A DNA stretch of 45,384 nucleotides. Origin: Flavobacteriaceae bacterium (GTDB taxonomy: Bacteria > Bacteroidota > Bacteroidia > Flavobacteriales > Flavobacteriaceae). Location of the stretch: the NCBI GenBank assembly GCA_025800395.1, contig JAOXRU010000108.1:1-45384 (forward strand), given 5' to 3'. Below the pieces are notes generated by a model. It saw only the letters and a list, made by a program, of their open reading frames with translations, made no database searches and was not told where the DNA came from. Shown here piece by piece: positions 6,715 through 15,705 of the stretch; within the stretch, counting starts at the first letter, position 1, and every line of letters starts with the position of its first letter. A program made the translations under genes and the position numbers.

Positions 6715-9087
6715 CTAAAATCGTTTTCTTGAGGAGTATTCCATAGCTTCGCCTTTACCAAAGGCGTAGCTTAAACCAAAGGTTACAAATCTCCCAGATT
6801 GGGATTTGCTATAGGTTGTAAAGCTCGGTTGTATGGTGTTAAATTCTCTTACTCTACTTGCAAATATGTCGCGTATACCAAGGTTGGCAACTAGCTTTCC
6901 TTTCCATAACTTTTTTCGCAAACCAAGATCTACAAAAGTATTGGCTTCTTGTGTGCCTTGTATGGTTTTAAAAGAAGAACGGTGGTTGCCAGAAATTTCG
7001 AAGTCAAAACCGGCAGGGAATTTTATTTTACTGGTCATACGCGCATTCCATTGGTTACCATCGGTATCGAGTACGATAGCTTCATATTGTCCACGACGAT
7101 TGAAACTATTCCAGTTAAAATCTCCATGAAAACCTAACCAACGAGCAGGATTGTATTTAAAGTTAAATTCTATACCCAAGCTACTATTCGTTCCAGCATT
7201 TACTGGCTTGCTATAGTTGATACCATCTTCAAAGGTGTTAATACGCTCACTTACATCGGTGGTGTATCTGTGGTATACACTAGAGTTGAAAGATGCTTTG
7301 CCTATATTGAAAATAGCGGTGATTTCGTAAGAGTTGCTGTATTCTGGTAGTAATTCCGGATTACCGGTACGTATACTAAATTGGTTTCGGATATTAAAAA
7401 ACGGATTTAAATTCCACATTCTAGGTCTAAATATGCGTCTAGAATAGCCTGTTTGTAAAGAGAAACCTTCTGTAAGCTTATAGCTAATGTGCATACTTGG
7501 AAACAAATCGGTATAGTTTTGTTTATTGGTTTCGTTGGTATTTTCTAGTTCGGTGGTTAATTCGGTATGCTCTATACGCAAACCTCCTTTAATGCCTAGT
7601 TTGTGGCCTTCCCATCCAAAAGTTCCGTATGCACCAAACACATTTTGTTGGTAGTCAAATACATTGGTGAGGTTGGGGTCTGTTACCCAGTCGCCTGCAA
7701 CCCAGTTCTGCACAGCATAATCGTTAGAAATATCGTTAAGCAAATATTGCGATCCTAATTCCAAGGTGTATTTGTCTGCAAACGGATAGGTATAGTCGAG
7801 TTTAAAAGTATAGCGTGCTTCCTGAAATTCATTTTCGGTTTGTTGTTGGTCATTTAGAACTCCATCGGTAAGATTGGTGTTTTTAAAAAGAGATTCTTGG
7901 TCTTTACCAAAAAAGTTTCCTGTGGCACTAAAGAGCAAATCATGGTCTTCGTGACTTTCAAAGTCCTTTTTATATTGAAACTCATATTCCCATTTTGGGT
8001 TGGTAGCCTCGGTAACCTCATTCCTGTTCTCGCTGCTTGTGAGTGCGTCTGCGGTATAATCAACAAAACGGGTATCGCCGAACTCATCTTCTATTTCATA
8101 GGCAAAATTACCTGCAAGAGTAATAACATTGGTTTTGTTTATATGGTAATCCGTTCCCAAACGCAAATTAAAAAACTGTTCGTGTTTTTCCCGATCTCCT
8201 TTAGAGTAAATTCTTCTATTGTTGGTAAGGTCGTTGCTTTCGAATATATTATCTCTTGGCATTACCCGTTTACCATATCCAATTTGACTAAATAGATTAA
8301 ATTTTTCGGTTCGCTTGTTTACACTAAGACCAATACTATTGTTGGTAGGTGTTCCTACATTGGCGGTGATACTGCCGTTTAGTCCTTTTTTCTCGTTTTT
8401 CTTTAGCACCACATTTAAAATACCAGAAGTACCTTCTGCTTCGTATTTTGCACCCGGATTGGTAATTACTTCGATACGCTCTATCATATCTGCGGTAATG
8501 GTACCCAGGGCGTTGCCGCCGCTATCGGTAAGCACACTAGGTTTTCCATTAATAAGCACCTGTACGCCAGTACTTCCTCTAAGGCTTATTTGCCCCTCTA
8601 TATTTACCGTTACCGAAGGTACATTGTTGAGTACTTCCAGGGCACTAGCTCCAGTGCTACTAAGGTCTTTACCTACGTTAAAAACCCTTTTATCGAGTTT
8701 AAACACGGTTTGCGATTTCTCTCCAGCAACAACTACTTCGTCTAGTTGGGCAGCATCTTCTTCCAAAACTATAGTTCCTAGGGCTACTTTGCCCTTTAGA
8801 ATGGAAAAATTATCGATGCGTTTACTTTTAAATCCCATAAAACTTACCTCTACATAAAAGCGCTTGGCCTTGGTTTCTATAGCAAAAAAACCTTGATCGT
8901 TGGTGGTAGTACCTGAAATTGGCTTGTTGGTAGAGGGATCGCCAATTACAATAGTGGCAAATTCAATGGGTGCATTCGAAGTCTTGTCCATAACCTTTCC
9001 AGTAACTTGAATTTCTTGTTTTTGTGCAGAAATGCCACCCATTCCTAAACTAGTAACTAATAAAAATAATACTAAAAATCTTTTCAT
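6715..9087 (-). CDS. TonB-dependent outer-membrane receptor
   Basis: This is a 790-residue receptor with a leader ending GISAQ. A CarboxypepD_reg-like beta-sandwich follows (about residues 24-112, with VTGKVMDKTSNAPIEFATI and NDQGFFAI). Then come a plug domain (GKDLSSTGASALEVLNNVPSV, IRGS-like SLRGSTGVQVLINGKP, IERIEVITNPGAKYEAEG) and a long beta-barrel ending in SYAFGKGEAMEYSSRKRF. This is the OMP_b-brl_3 type found in Bacteroidota rather than the SusC type, and no SusD neighbour is present. The substrate is not readable from sequence; with the PepSY partner a metal or siderophore is a reasonable guess. The LytS/LytTR pair upstream on the other strand could regulate it. Confidence 0.9.
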   Translation of the reverse strand: MKRFLVLFLLVTSLGMGGISAQKQEIQVTGKVMDKTSNAPIEFATIVIGDPSTNKPISGTTTNDQGFFAIETKAKRFYVEVSFMGFKSKRIDNFSILKGKVALGTIVLEEDAAQLDEVVVAGEKSQTVFKLDKRVFNVGKDLSSTGASALEVLNNVPSVTVNIEGQISLRGSTGVQVLINGKPSVLTDSGGNALGTITADMIERIEVITNPGAKYEAEGTSGILNVVLKKNEKKGLNGSITANVGTPTNNSIGLSVNKRTEKFNLFSQIGYGKRVMPRDNIFESNDLTNNRRIYSKGDREKHEQFFNLRLGTDYHINKTNVITLAGNFAYEIEDEFGDTRFVDYTADALTSSENRNEVTEATNPKWEYEFQYKKDFESHEDHDLLFSATGNFFGKDQESLFKNTNLTDGVLNDQQQTENEFQEARYTFKLDYTYPFADKYTLELGSQYLLNDISNDYAVQNWVAGDWVTDPNLTNVFDYQQNVFGAYGTFGWEGHKLGIKGGLRIEHTELTTELENTNETNKQNYTDLFPSMHISYKLTEGFSLQTGYSRRIFRPRMWNLNPFFNIRNQFSIRTGNPELLPEYSNSYEITAIFNIGKASFNSSVYHRYTTDVSERINTFEDGINYSKPVNAGTNSSLGIEFNFKYNPARWLGFHGDFNWNSFNRRGQYEAIVLDTDGNQWNARMTSKIKFPAGFDFEISGNHRSSFKTIQGTQEANTFVDLGLRKKLWKGKLVANLGIRDIFASRVREFNTIQPSFTTYSKSQSGRFVTFGLSYAFGKGEAMEYSSRKRF

Positions 9088-9461
9088 TTATTTAAAATTT
9101 CACCTCAGGAATATAGTTTGTTTTATACCTACATTCGTGGGTAATGGTTTGTGTTGTTTAAAGCCTCTCAAGGCATTAAAAATTCTTTTTTCAAAATTAA
9201 TAGAGAACAAATAAAAATATTTCTCAGAGCTTATTAAAATGCGATAACCTAAACGACCTTAGTTTTCCTGTAAACGTCAAATTTCTTTTTATTTAAAAAT
9301 CTTGTAGTACAAATTTGATAAGGATGTGCAAATAGCACTTTGTTTTACCTAGACCAACAGTATTCGAATCTTTGATAAGCGTTTTTGTTGTTTAGGGGAG
9401 TAATAGGGTTGATGGAAGGGTAGGCTAAGGTAGTTTCAAAACCTTCCCCTATTTTTGTACT
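9088..9461. other. Intergenic region between TonB receptor and histidine kinase
   Basis: This divergent 374-bp spacer holds the promoters of both flanking units. I see a -7-like element in front of the kinase but no clear operator, hairpin or small gene in the remainder. Confidence 0.5.
9450..9457 (+). promoter_or_regulatory. Bacteroidota -7 element before the histidine kinase
   Basis: TATTTTTG fits TAnnTTTG and ends 4 bp before the ATG at 9462. No TTG is found at the usual upstream spacing. If used, the transcript would be nearly leaderless. Confidence 0.4.
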
Positions 9462-10487
9462 ATGAAATCCTTGCGGGAATATACAGGCAAGTATGAATGG
9501 TTACTACAATTTCTTTTTTTAATAGTACTATTTATCTTATTTACTTATGAAAAACATAATGATGTTTTTGATATGGCTCGTATTGCCTTTTTTAGCCTAT
9601 ATGCTGGCGTGGCTCTTTTTATCGGATACTATATCAATCCAAAATATCTGTATCGCCAAAAGTACAAGCAGTATGTTATTTGGATATTGGTATGTTTGGT
9701 TTTTCTATACTTCATGGAAGAATTGGTTTTAGAAAAGATATTTTATACTGGAAAAAGAGCCACGCATATTTCCAATTTCTTTTTTACCTTATTAGGGATT
9801 TTACCGATGGTGTTTATTATGGTGAGTTTTAAATTTAACCTCGATTTTATTCATAAACAAGGAGAGATGGAACAGTTGCGTGCAGCGGCAGACGATAGCG
9901 AATTGCGTTATTTAAAGTCGCAGGTAAATCCACATTTTTTGTTTAATAACCTCAACAATCTCTATGCCTATGCCATAGAACAATCGCCTAAAACTCCAGA
10001 AATTATATTAGAGCTTTCTGCTGTATTGCGGTATATGTTGTACGATTGTAAAGAGGATAGCGTATTGCTAACAAAAGAAATTGCACATTTACAGCATTTC
10101 ACAGCCTTAAACCAATTGCAAATAGAGGACAGAGGGGAGGTTAATTTTATGATTTCTGCCATTCCAGAAAACTATGTAATAGCACCATTAATCCTACTAA
10201 TGTTTATCGAAAACGCATTTAAACATAGTACTGGTAGTATGTCTGATGATATCTTGGTGGATATCGCTATAGATGTAAATAGAGAAGGACAGTTGCATTT
10301 TTATTGTGAAAACAGCTATAGAGGTACGAGCAATAACGATAGTCTGGATAAGGGTATTGGTTTGGAAAATGTACAAAAGCGTTTAAAAATGCTTTACCCG
10401 AATTCGCACGACCTACAAATAGAGACTACCGATACTAGCTATAAAGTAAACTTGAGTATGCAACTAGAGAAATTGGAGGATAAATAG
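9462..10487 (+). CDS. LytS-type sensor histidine kinase
   Basis: This 341-residue kinase has four hydrophobic segments in the first 125 residues (about 12-28, 42-57, 71-87 and 104-122) and no extracytoplasmic sensor domain of size. The His_kinase domain begins at LRYLKSQVNPHFLFN, with the phosphorylated His at about residue 158. An ATP-binding domain follows (PLILLMFIENAFKHS as N-box, KGIGLENVQKRL as glycine-rich box). It sits 25 bp upstream of a LytTR regulator, its obvious partner. The signal is unknown. It is divergent from the TonB receptor gene, which is a plausible target. Confidence 0.93.
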   Translation: MKSLREYTGKYEWLLQFLFLIVLFILFTYEKHNDVFDMARIAFFSLYAGVALFIGYYINPKYLYRQKYKQYVIWILVCLVFLYFMEELVLEKIFYTGKRATHISNFFFTLLGILPMVFIMVSFKFNLDFIHKQGEMEQLRAAADDSELRYLKSQVNPHFLFNNLNNLYAYAIEQSPKTPEIILELSAVLRYMLYDCKEDSVLLTKEIAHLQHFTALNQLQIEDRGEVNFMISAIPENYVIAPLILLMFIENAFKHSTGSMSDDILVDIAIDVNREGQLHFYCENSYRGTSNNDSLDKGIGLENVQKRLKMLYPNSHDLQIETTDTSYKVNLSMQLEKLEDK

Positions 10488-10512
10488 TATTTTTAACACA
10501 AAACTAAGGCTT

Positions 10513-11214
10513 ATGCAACGAAGTTGTATTATAGTAGAAGACCAACCACCAGCACAACGAATTCTAAAAAAATATATTACGGATATTGGCTCTTTGGAGC
10601 TTCGAGCTACGTTTTCGAATGCCTTGGATGCCTTGCAGTTTTTACAGCAAGAGCAAGTAGATCTTGTTTTTTTAGATATCCATTTGCCTAAAATGTCTGG
10701 TATGGATTTTTTGAAAAACCTTACCTATAGTCCGCAAGTGATTCTTACTACAGCATTTTCGGAATATGCATTAGAAAGTTATCAGTATAAAGTGGTGGAC
10801 TATTTGTTAAAACCTTTTTCCTTTGCTCGATTTGTGCAAGCAGTTACCAAAAGTATATCCATGCTACCTATAGCGGAAAGTAAGCAAGCCAAACCAATGG
10901 AGACAACACCGCTATTTATCAAATCGGGTTACGATCTTATTAAAGTACAGCCAGCAGATATTCTTTATCTTAAAGCCGATGGCGATTATACCGAAATTGT
11001 TACAGATAACAAAGTGCATCTTAGTACAGAAAGCCTGAAATATTGGTTAGAACATTTGCCAAATAGCTTTTGTCAGATTCATAAATCGTATTTGGTACAT
11101 ACTACACATGTACAAAAAATCTCTGGAAATCGTGTACAGTTGTCAAACGATAAGCAAATACCAATTGGAAGAGCTTATAAGGCGCGTTTTATGTCAAAAT
11201 TTGCTACTTTGTAA
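10513..11214 (+). CDS. LytTR-family response regulator
   Basis: This 233-residue protein has a receiver domain (residues 1-115) with the acidic pair E9/D10, phospho-acceptor D55 in VFLDIHLPK, Thr80 and K100 in YLLKPF. A LytTR DNA-binding domain follows (about 130-230: PLFIKSGYDLIKV, ADILYLKADGDYTEI, QIHKSYLVH and a final IGRAYK). It is co-directional with the LytS kinase 25 bp upstream. The classical output is transcriptional activation at paired direct repeats. A likely transcription stop lies about 90 bp downstream. Confidence 0.93.
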   Translation: MQRSCIIVEDQPPAQRILKKYITDIGSLELRATFSNALDALQFLQQEQVDLVFLDIHLPKMSGMDFLKNLTYSPQVILTTAFSEYALESYQYKVVDYLLKPFSFARFVQAVTKSISMLPIAESKQAKPMETTPLFIKSGYDLIKVQPADILYLKADGDYTEIVTDNKVHLSTESLKYWLEHLPNSFCQIHKSYLVHTTHVQKISGNRVQLSNDKQIPIGRAYKARFMSKFATL

Positions 11215-11300
11215 AGCAATTTAAAATATAAATCTTCCTGTTGTAAATCGTGTTGTAGTATACAAATTAATTGTTCTCCTATACTTGATAATTTCTAAAA

Positions 11301-11365
11301 AGCCAGATAGGGTCTGAAGAAATAAATAGCAATTAACTTCTTTCGAGCACAGACACCATCTGGCT
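11301..11365. terminator. Long hairpin downstream of the two-component operon
   Basis: AGCCAGATAGGGTCTG (11301-11316) pairs with CAGACACCATCTGGCT (11350-11365) with two mismatches. An inner GAAG/CTTC pairing continues it. Just after it, at 11374-11383, lies a T-rich stretch. It may terminate the kinase-regulator transcript, although the stem is longer than a typical intrinsic terminator. The rest of the 590-bp gap up to 11640 shows no gene. Confidence 0.45.
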
Positions 11366-11640
11366 AAGAAATCACATTTTTTCTGAATTTTTGTTCTATA
11401 AACCGCGCCGAGAATGCTAACTCATGTTACTAGTAATTTGACTTTATGCCAAATAGATATGCGAACTATATTGCGGTTATCTTGTTTAATAGGTTTGTAA
11501 GACTTTTGTTTTTGTGAGGTGTTCTTCTTTTTTCTGACTACTTAAATGTACGAAAAAATGGGGAATTAGACATGCTTTATAAGAGAAAATTTGCAGTTTT
11601 ATAGAATTATTATTTAATCGTAAATTTTGTTAAAATATAG

Positions 11641-11800
11641 TTGCGTGAGGGGTAGTAGCGGAAGCTTTTTACAACTAGCTTTAGCTGCACTTGCAGGCGG
11701 ATGCGATAGCACCCGTACAGCTAGTAAAGCTTGGCTAGGCGTAAAAACTACTAGCGGATGACCCGACCCACCGAAGCTTTAGTGCAGGTGGGGCACGCCC
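11641..11800. repeat. Structured GC-rich intergenic element (REP-like)
   Basis: This 160-bp block is conspicuously richer in G+C than its surroundings and begins GCGTGAGGGGTAGTAGCGG and ends GGTGGGGCACGCCC. It contains nested inverted repeats: AAGCTTTTTACAACTAGCT against AGCTAGTAAAGCTT, and CCCACC against GGTGGG near the right end. It ends 3 bp from the stop codon of the minus-strand DUF5686 gene. From memory, intergenic elements with the same GCGTGAGGG...GGGCACGCCC ends recur at gene 3' ends in many Flavobacteriaceae; I could not check this. Confidence 0.6.
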
Positions 11801-11803
11801 AAA

Positions 11804-14263
11804 TTATAGTTTTAAACTAAATAGTACTGCGTCTCCATCGTAGACTCCACCGATAGAGCGAACGTAATCTATACGAAGTATACGCACTTTACCGATTCCT
11901 AAATTATCTAAACCGATATGCCATTCCATATAGGGCTGTTGGTTGGTGCTTAGCAGTTTGTACCCGCCTACCAGATGGGATTTTAGGTGTTTGAGTAATG
12001 GTATTCGATTCATTATAAAACCTTGAAAATTGTGCTCGGTATGCATTTCTAAGAAACTGCCGCTTGTGCTGTGACTGTAATAAGGCAAATTCATAAAATT
12101 GGAAAGATTTTCGTGATCTCTTATAAAAATAGCGTTACCGTTGAAATGTTGCTGGTCCATAAAGGCGATGGGCTTTTCATTGAAGAAGGTTCCTGCATGT
12201 ATGGCATAGCGAGATTCTCCTTTGTTGCCAATAGGGAGTTGTTGGCGTATTTTTACCGATAGTTTGTCGTAATTATAATCGGAAACCTTGGCAGCAAAGG
12301 CTTTGTCGTAAGCAATATCTAATAGAGGGTATTTTGGAGAGGGGATATTTACTTTATGGTTGGGTCTGCTGTGGTATTTTTGTCCGAAACGTATACTAGC
12401 ACGTACTTGGAGTTTCCAAAGATGGTGATTTGCAAAAGGCGCATAAACATAATTGGTGGCATCTATGGGGTTGTTGGAGCTAAAACTCTTGTCGTCGTAG
12501 GCAATAATGCTGTGATTGGTGGTGTTGTACACCCCTTGTCTTTGTTGGTATCCAAGGGCAGTGTATATGCGAAGACCATTTATATATTCCTGACTATAAG
12601 AGACTCTGGCAAAGGTGTTTTCGAAGTATTTGGCGTAGTTTTCTTTGGCAAATAGAGTGAAAAGAGAATTGAGTGTACTAGAAATAGGCGGACTATTGTT
12701 GAATTGCTGTAATTGGGTACCGCCTTCTACAGTTAGAAAAGGACGGGATACATTGTTGAATTTATAGGTAAATCTACCAGTAGCTCTAACCTGCTCATCG
12801 CTTAAGCCATATTGTAGGTTGGCTCCTAATTGCCAAAATTTAAAATAGTTTTCATCGGCTGCCTTGGTATAGCGGAAGCTAAAATCTCCATTCCATCCTT
12901 GCACGGTGTTGTATCCTAAGGATAAAAGCGGTGTATCGATACTCCAAGTGGTGTTTTTATAGGTATTTGCATGGCTATAACCCAATAACAACTGTAAAGG
13001 CTTGAGTTTATTTCCTTTTTTGTCGATAGAATCGAGGTATTTCTTGGATTTGCGAATATATTGTATGCTGTCTTTCCGTATGTAATCTGTGATTTCTTCT
13101 TGGGTAAGTGGTATAGGGCGGTATTTCTCCCAGTATACACTATCTTTTCGGTTGGCGTTGGTTTCAATTTTCACTATTTCATTGCCAAAGTGCTTTGGGG
13201 TAAATTTTGGTTGTAATTCGTAATTGCGATATACTGCAGTAAATCTACCGTTGCCTTTGAATTTCATGAATTTATAACTAAAATCTATACTTTGTGTTGC
13301 CAACATCCAATATTTCTCTTTTGGTAGAAAATTGAAGTTCTGTTGCACCTTCAGGGTGTCTAGTACGGGGTTGTTAATTACCCTGCCTAAAACGGTAAGA
13401 TCGGAAGCATAGATAGTCCATTGGTCTTCTACTATGTATATATGTCCGTTGAAACAATTGTCCTGATCTCTTCGTGGTTTTACCCGTATTTTATTAATCA
13501 TGTTTTTATGACTGTCATAAAAAACCCCTTCTAAGGTGTATCTATAATAATCAAAGGCGTAATCGGCTAGGGGAGAGATGACTTTGTTGCCCATTTCCAC
13601 TGTGTTTTCATAGAGGTTGAACTGTACTTCGCTGGCAGCATTAAAACTAAAACCATTATCGTCGCCGCTTACCTTAGAGGCAATGATGCGTTCTTTAAAT
13701 TTATTGGGGTATTGATAATCTATTTTAGATACAGTTTCACTTAAATATAGAACTCCTGTTCTGGTGGAATCTAAGCCACCTCCCAAGTCGCCTATGTCTT
13801 GGCCAAGAAATCGTTCGGGAGCATCCTTTATGCGGAAAATCCCTCTGGAGTAAAAATCGGCCTTATATGCACTGATGGCAGCTTGAATTTCTTTTTTCTT
13901 TGCAATAGTTGCTTTAATAATCCTATTGGCTGGGTTTTCTGCTGCTTTTATCACCACCTCATTTAATTGTACCCGTTCTGGTTGCAATATCACATTCAAT
14001 TTGTAGGGGTATTGTTGGATATTTACTTCCTTTTTGAGGGTTTTATAGCCTAAGAATTTAAAAACCAAGGTAAAACGACCTGTTTTGGTAAAATCTAGTT
14101 CGTAATCTCCATTGTCATTGGTGGTGGTGCCAATAAAACTATTCTCTATGTAGATGTTTACAAAAGCTAAGCGTTTGTCGTTTTTATCTGTAACATTTCC
14201 CTGTATTTGAGCATGGGTATATGTCCCTAATAATAAGAAACTGACGAGGAACCATTTTTGCAT
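11804..14263 (-). CDS. DUF5686 outer-membrane protein with carboxypeptidase-like N-domain
   Basis: The protein has 819 residues from the ATG at 14263, which gives a leader ending TYTHAQ; an upstream Met at 14302 would place extra residues before it. A CarboxypepD_reg-like domain (QGNVTDKNDKRLAFVNIYI, TTTNDNGDYELDF, GYKTLKKEV) is followed by LNEVVIKAAENPANRII. The long DUF5686 region then alternates beta-strands and is probably a barrel, ending in RSIGGVYDGDAVLFSLKL. The family is common in Bacteroidota outer membranes, without an assigned role. It is transcribed alone, convergent to the two-component operon. Confidence 0.88.
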   Translation of the reverse strand: MQKWFLVSFLLLGTYTHAQIQGNVTDKNDKRLAFVNIYIENSFIGTTTNDNGDYELDFTKTGRFTLVFKFLGYKTLKKEVNIQQYPYKLNVILQPERVQLNEVVIKAAENPANRIIKATIAKKKEIQAAISAYKADFYSRGIFRIKDAPERFLGQDIGDLGGGLDSTRTGVLYLSETVSKIDYQYPNKFKERIIASKVSGDDNGFSFNAASEVQFNLYENTVEMGNKVISPLADYAFDYYRYTLEGVFYDSHKNMINKIRVKPRRDQDNCFNGHIYIVEDQWTIYASDLTVLGRVINNPVLDTLKVQQNFNFLPKEKYWMLATQSIDFSYKFMKFKGNGRFTAVYRNYELQPKFTPKHFGNEIVKIETNANRKDSVYWEKYRPIPLTQEEITDYIRKDSIQYIRKSKKYLDSIDKKGNKLKPLQLLLGYSHANTYKNTTWSIDTPLLSLGYNTVQGWNGDFSFRYTKAADENYFKFWQLGANLQYGLSDEQVRATGRFTYKFNNVSRPFLTVEGGTQLQQFNNSPPISSTLNSLFTLFAKENYAKYFENTFARVSYSQEYINGLRIYTALGYQQRQGVYNTTNHSIIAYDDKSFSSNNPIDATNYVYAPFANHHLWKLQVRASIRFGQKYHSRPNHKVNIPSPKYPLLDIAYDKAFAAKVSDYNYDKLSVKIRQQLPIGNKGESRYAIHAGTFFNEKPIAFMDQQHFNGNAIFIRDHENLSNFMNLPYYSHSTSGSFLEMHTEHNFQGFIMNRIPLLKHLKSHLVGGYKLLSTNQQPYMEWHIGLDNLGIGKVRILRIDYVRSIGGVYDGDAVLFSLKL

Positions 14264-14428
14264 AATATTTGGTTTTAAATAAGTCAAAAATAGATAAACC
14301 AAAGATATTTCCAGAAAAGGAAATGTTAAATTGAAAGTTGTTTTTCACAATTATTTCTAAATATAATCTATGCTTCGAGGAATATTGAAACAGACGATGG
14401 GAATAACTATATTCTAAAAGGACTAAAA

Positions 14429-15067
14429 ATGAAGATAAAACTTACGTATATAGAAAGAAAAAATGTAAATTTGTTTTTGATGAAAAACTTTTTCTTACGC
14501 TTTTTAGGATTTGACACAAAGCTTTCAAACTTTCGTGAGTACGTTATTAGTTATTTGAAAATCTTATTTCTAATTATCATCTTAGTAATATCTTTTATAG
14601 AAGATATTGAAGATTTGGAGGAGGCAACCCCCTTTATTGTTTTTATTAGTGTCATTCTTAGTTTTGTGTATGTATTACTTTATTTTCAGAATAAAAAGAA
14701 TGTTTTAGAAAGGAAAAAGACGATTGCCTATTATAAAAAGAATTTGCTATTGTACGAAATAGGCTATGATGACATACAATTCTATAACAAGATGGTATAT
14801 GAAGTTATGGAGGATGGCTCGCAAGAGGAAGATCAAAAAACTATAGAGAAATCCTTTATGTCATTTTCGATACATCTTATAAACTCCCATTCGGAGGACC
14901 AATTAGATATATCCATTAGTTTGTTTACCGATCTGGAAAATCTAAAGATCTTTTGCTATTTAGAAAAATATATAAAGGTGTATTTAAATCCAAAAAATAC
15001 GCAAGAGTACTATATTGATTTGGAGTTTTTGAAAGATCATTTGAAAGGCTTGGATTCATACTATTAG
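14429..15067 (+). CDS. Two-helix membrane protein of unknown function
   Basis: This 212-residue protein has a short basic N-terminus, two membrane helices (about 43-58 and 68-86), and a 120-residue cytoplasmic-type domain rich in acidic residues and Tyr/Ile/Leu. The first ATG is at 14429; a second at 14483 (MKNFFLRFLGFD) is equally plausible. I do not recognise a family. It lies next to a broken frame at 15126-15476, and both may be leftovers of a gene-poor, decaying stretch. Confidence 0.6.
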   Translation: MKIKLTYIERKNVNLFLMKNFFLRFLGFDTKLSNFREYVISYLKILFLIIILVISFIEDIEDLEEATPFIVFISVILSFVYVLLYFQNKKNVLERKKTIAYYKKNLLLYEIGYDDIQFYNKMVYEVMEDGSQEEDQKTIEKSFMSFSIHLINSHSEDQLDISISLFTDLENLKIFCYLEKYIKVYLNPKNTQEYYIDLEFLKDHLKGLDSYY

Positions 15068-15125
15068 GTCCAACCAATTTATTATAAGATGTTTAATTTT
15101 TTTACTCAAATATATCATTTGGTAA

Positions 15126-15476
15126 ATATGCAATGGCAAAAAAACGCTTTTTTTAAGGGATAAAAACCAAGGAAATATACCTAAGGCTGTTTTATTGGCT
15201 AAATATTTGTTTATGAATCCTCCTTACGATGGCATCGATTACTATAAAAAAATTCGTGTATTGGTGGAAAGGAGCGATGGTATCTATTTATATAAAATCT
15301 ACATCTAGAGTTGCTTCAAAAACCAACAAATAGCAATAGAGCGCTTGGCTATCAAATTTTTATACGAGAAAAATGTAGAAATACCTCTTGGATTGGTACA
15401 TAGGATGCTAGGTACTAGAAGATTTGATAGAATACGAATGCTATCTTTAGAACCCATTGTATTATATGTTCTGTAA
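15126..15476 (+). pseudogene. Unknown gene fragment with an internal TAG
   Basis: One reading frame stays open from 15126 to a TAA at 15474-15476 except for a single TAG at 15306-15308. It gives about 115 residues, including LLAKYLFMNPPYDGIDYYKK, then RVLVERSDGIYLYKIYI before the stop and RLAIKFLYEKNVEIPLGLV after it. The sequence is coding-like on both sides. No ATG lies at the left end, so the 5' part is missing too. Not recognised. The remainder of the 640-bp gap between 15068 and 15705 shows no other gene. Confidence 0.5.
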
Positions 15477-15705
15477 ATAAAAAGCATGTTGTTGGTGCTT
15501 CTCATCGAAGTATCAAAAAATATGTGTTTATGCGGCACTTGTATAGTTTTGGAGTTTCAGCAATCTTAATGGAGGTATTAGCGCATTCCAGTGCAAATGA
15601 TAAGCACAAAAAAGCCCTAAAATGTTGTATCAGATCTTTTTGAAGCTTAATCCTTCTTTTATGAAATTCTACTATCTTTATACTTGCAAACCAAATCTTT
15701 AGTAC

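Noticed and set aside
8315..8857. 180-codon plus-strand open frame inside the TonB receptor gene
   Set aside because: Antisense to strongly conserved plug sequence; its composition is Ser/Leu/Pro-rich as expected from a mirrored frame.
4425..15476. Stop-codon reassignment to explain the in-frame TAA and TAG
   Set aside because: The two interrupted genes have different stop codons, and TAA, TAG and TGA all end normal genes in this window.
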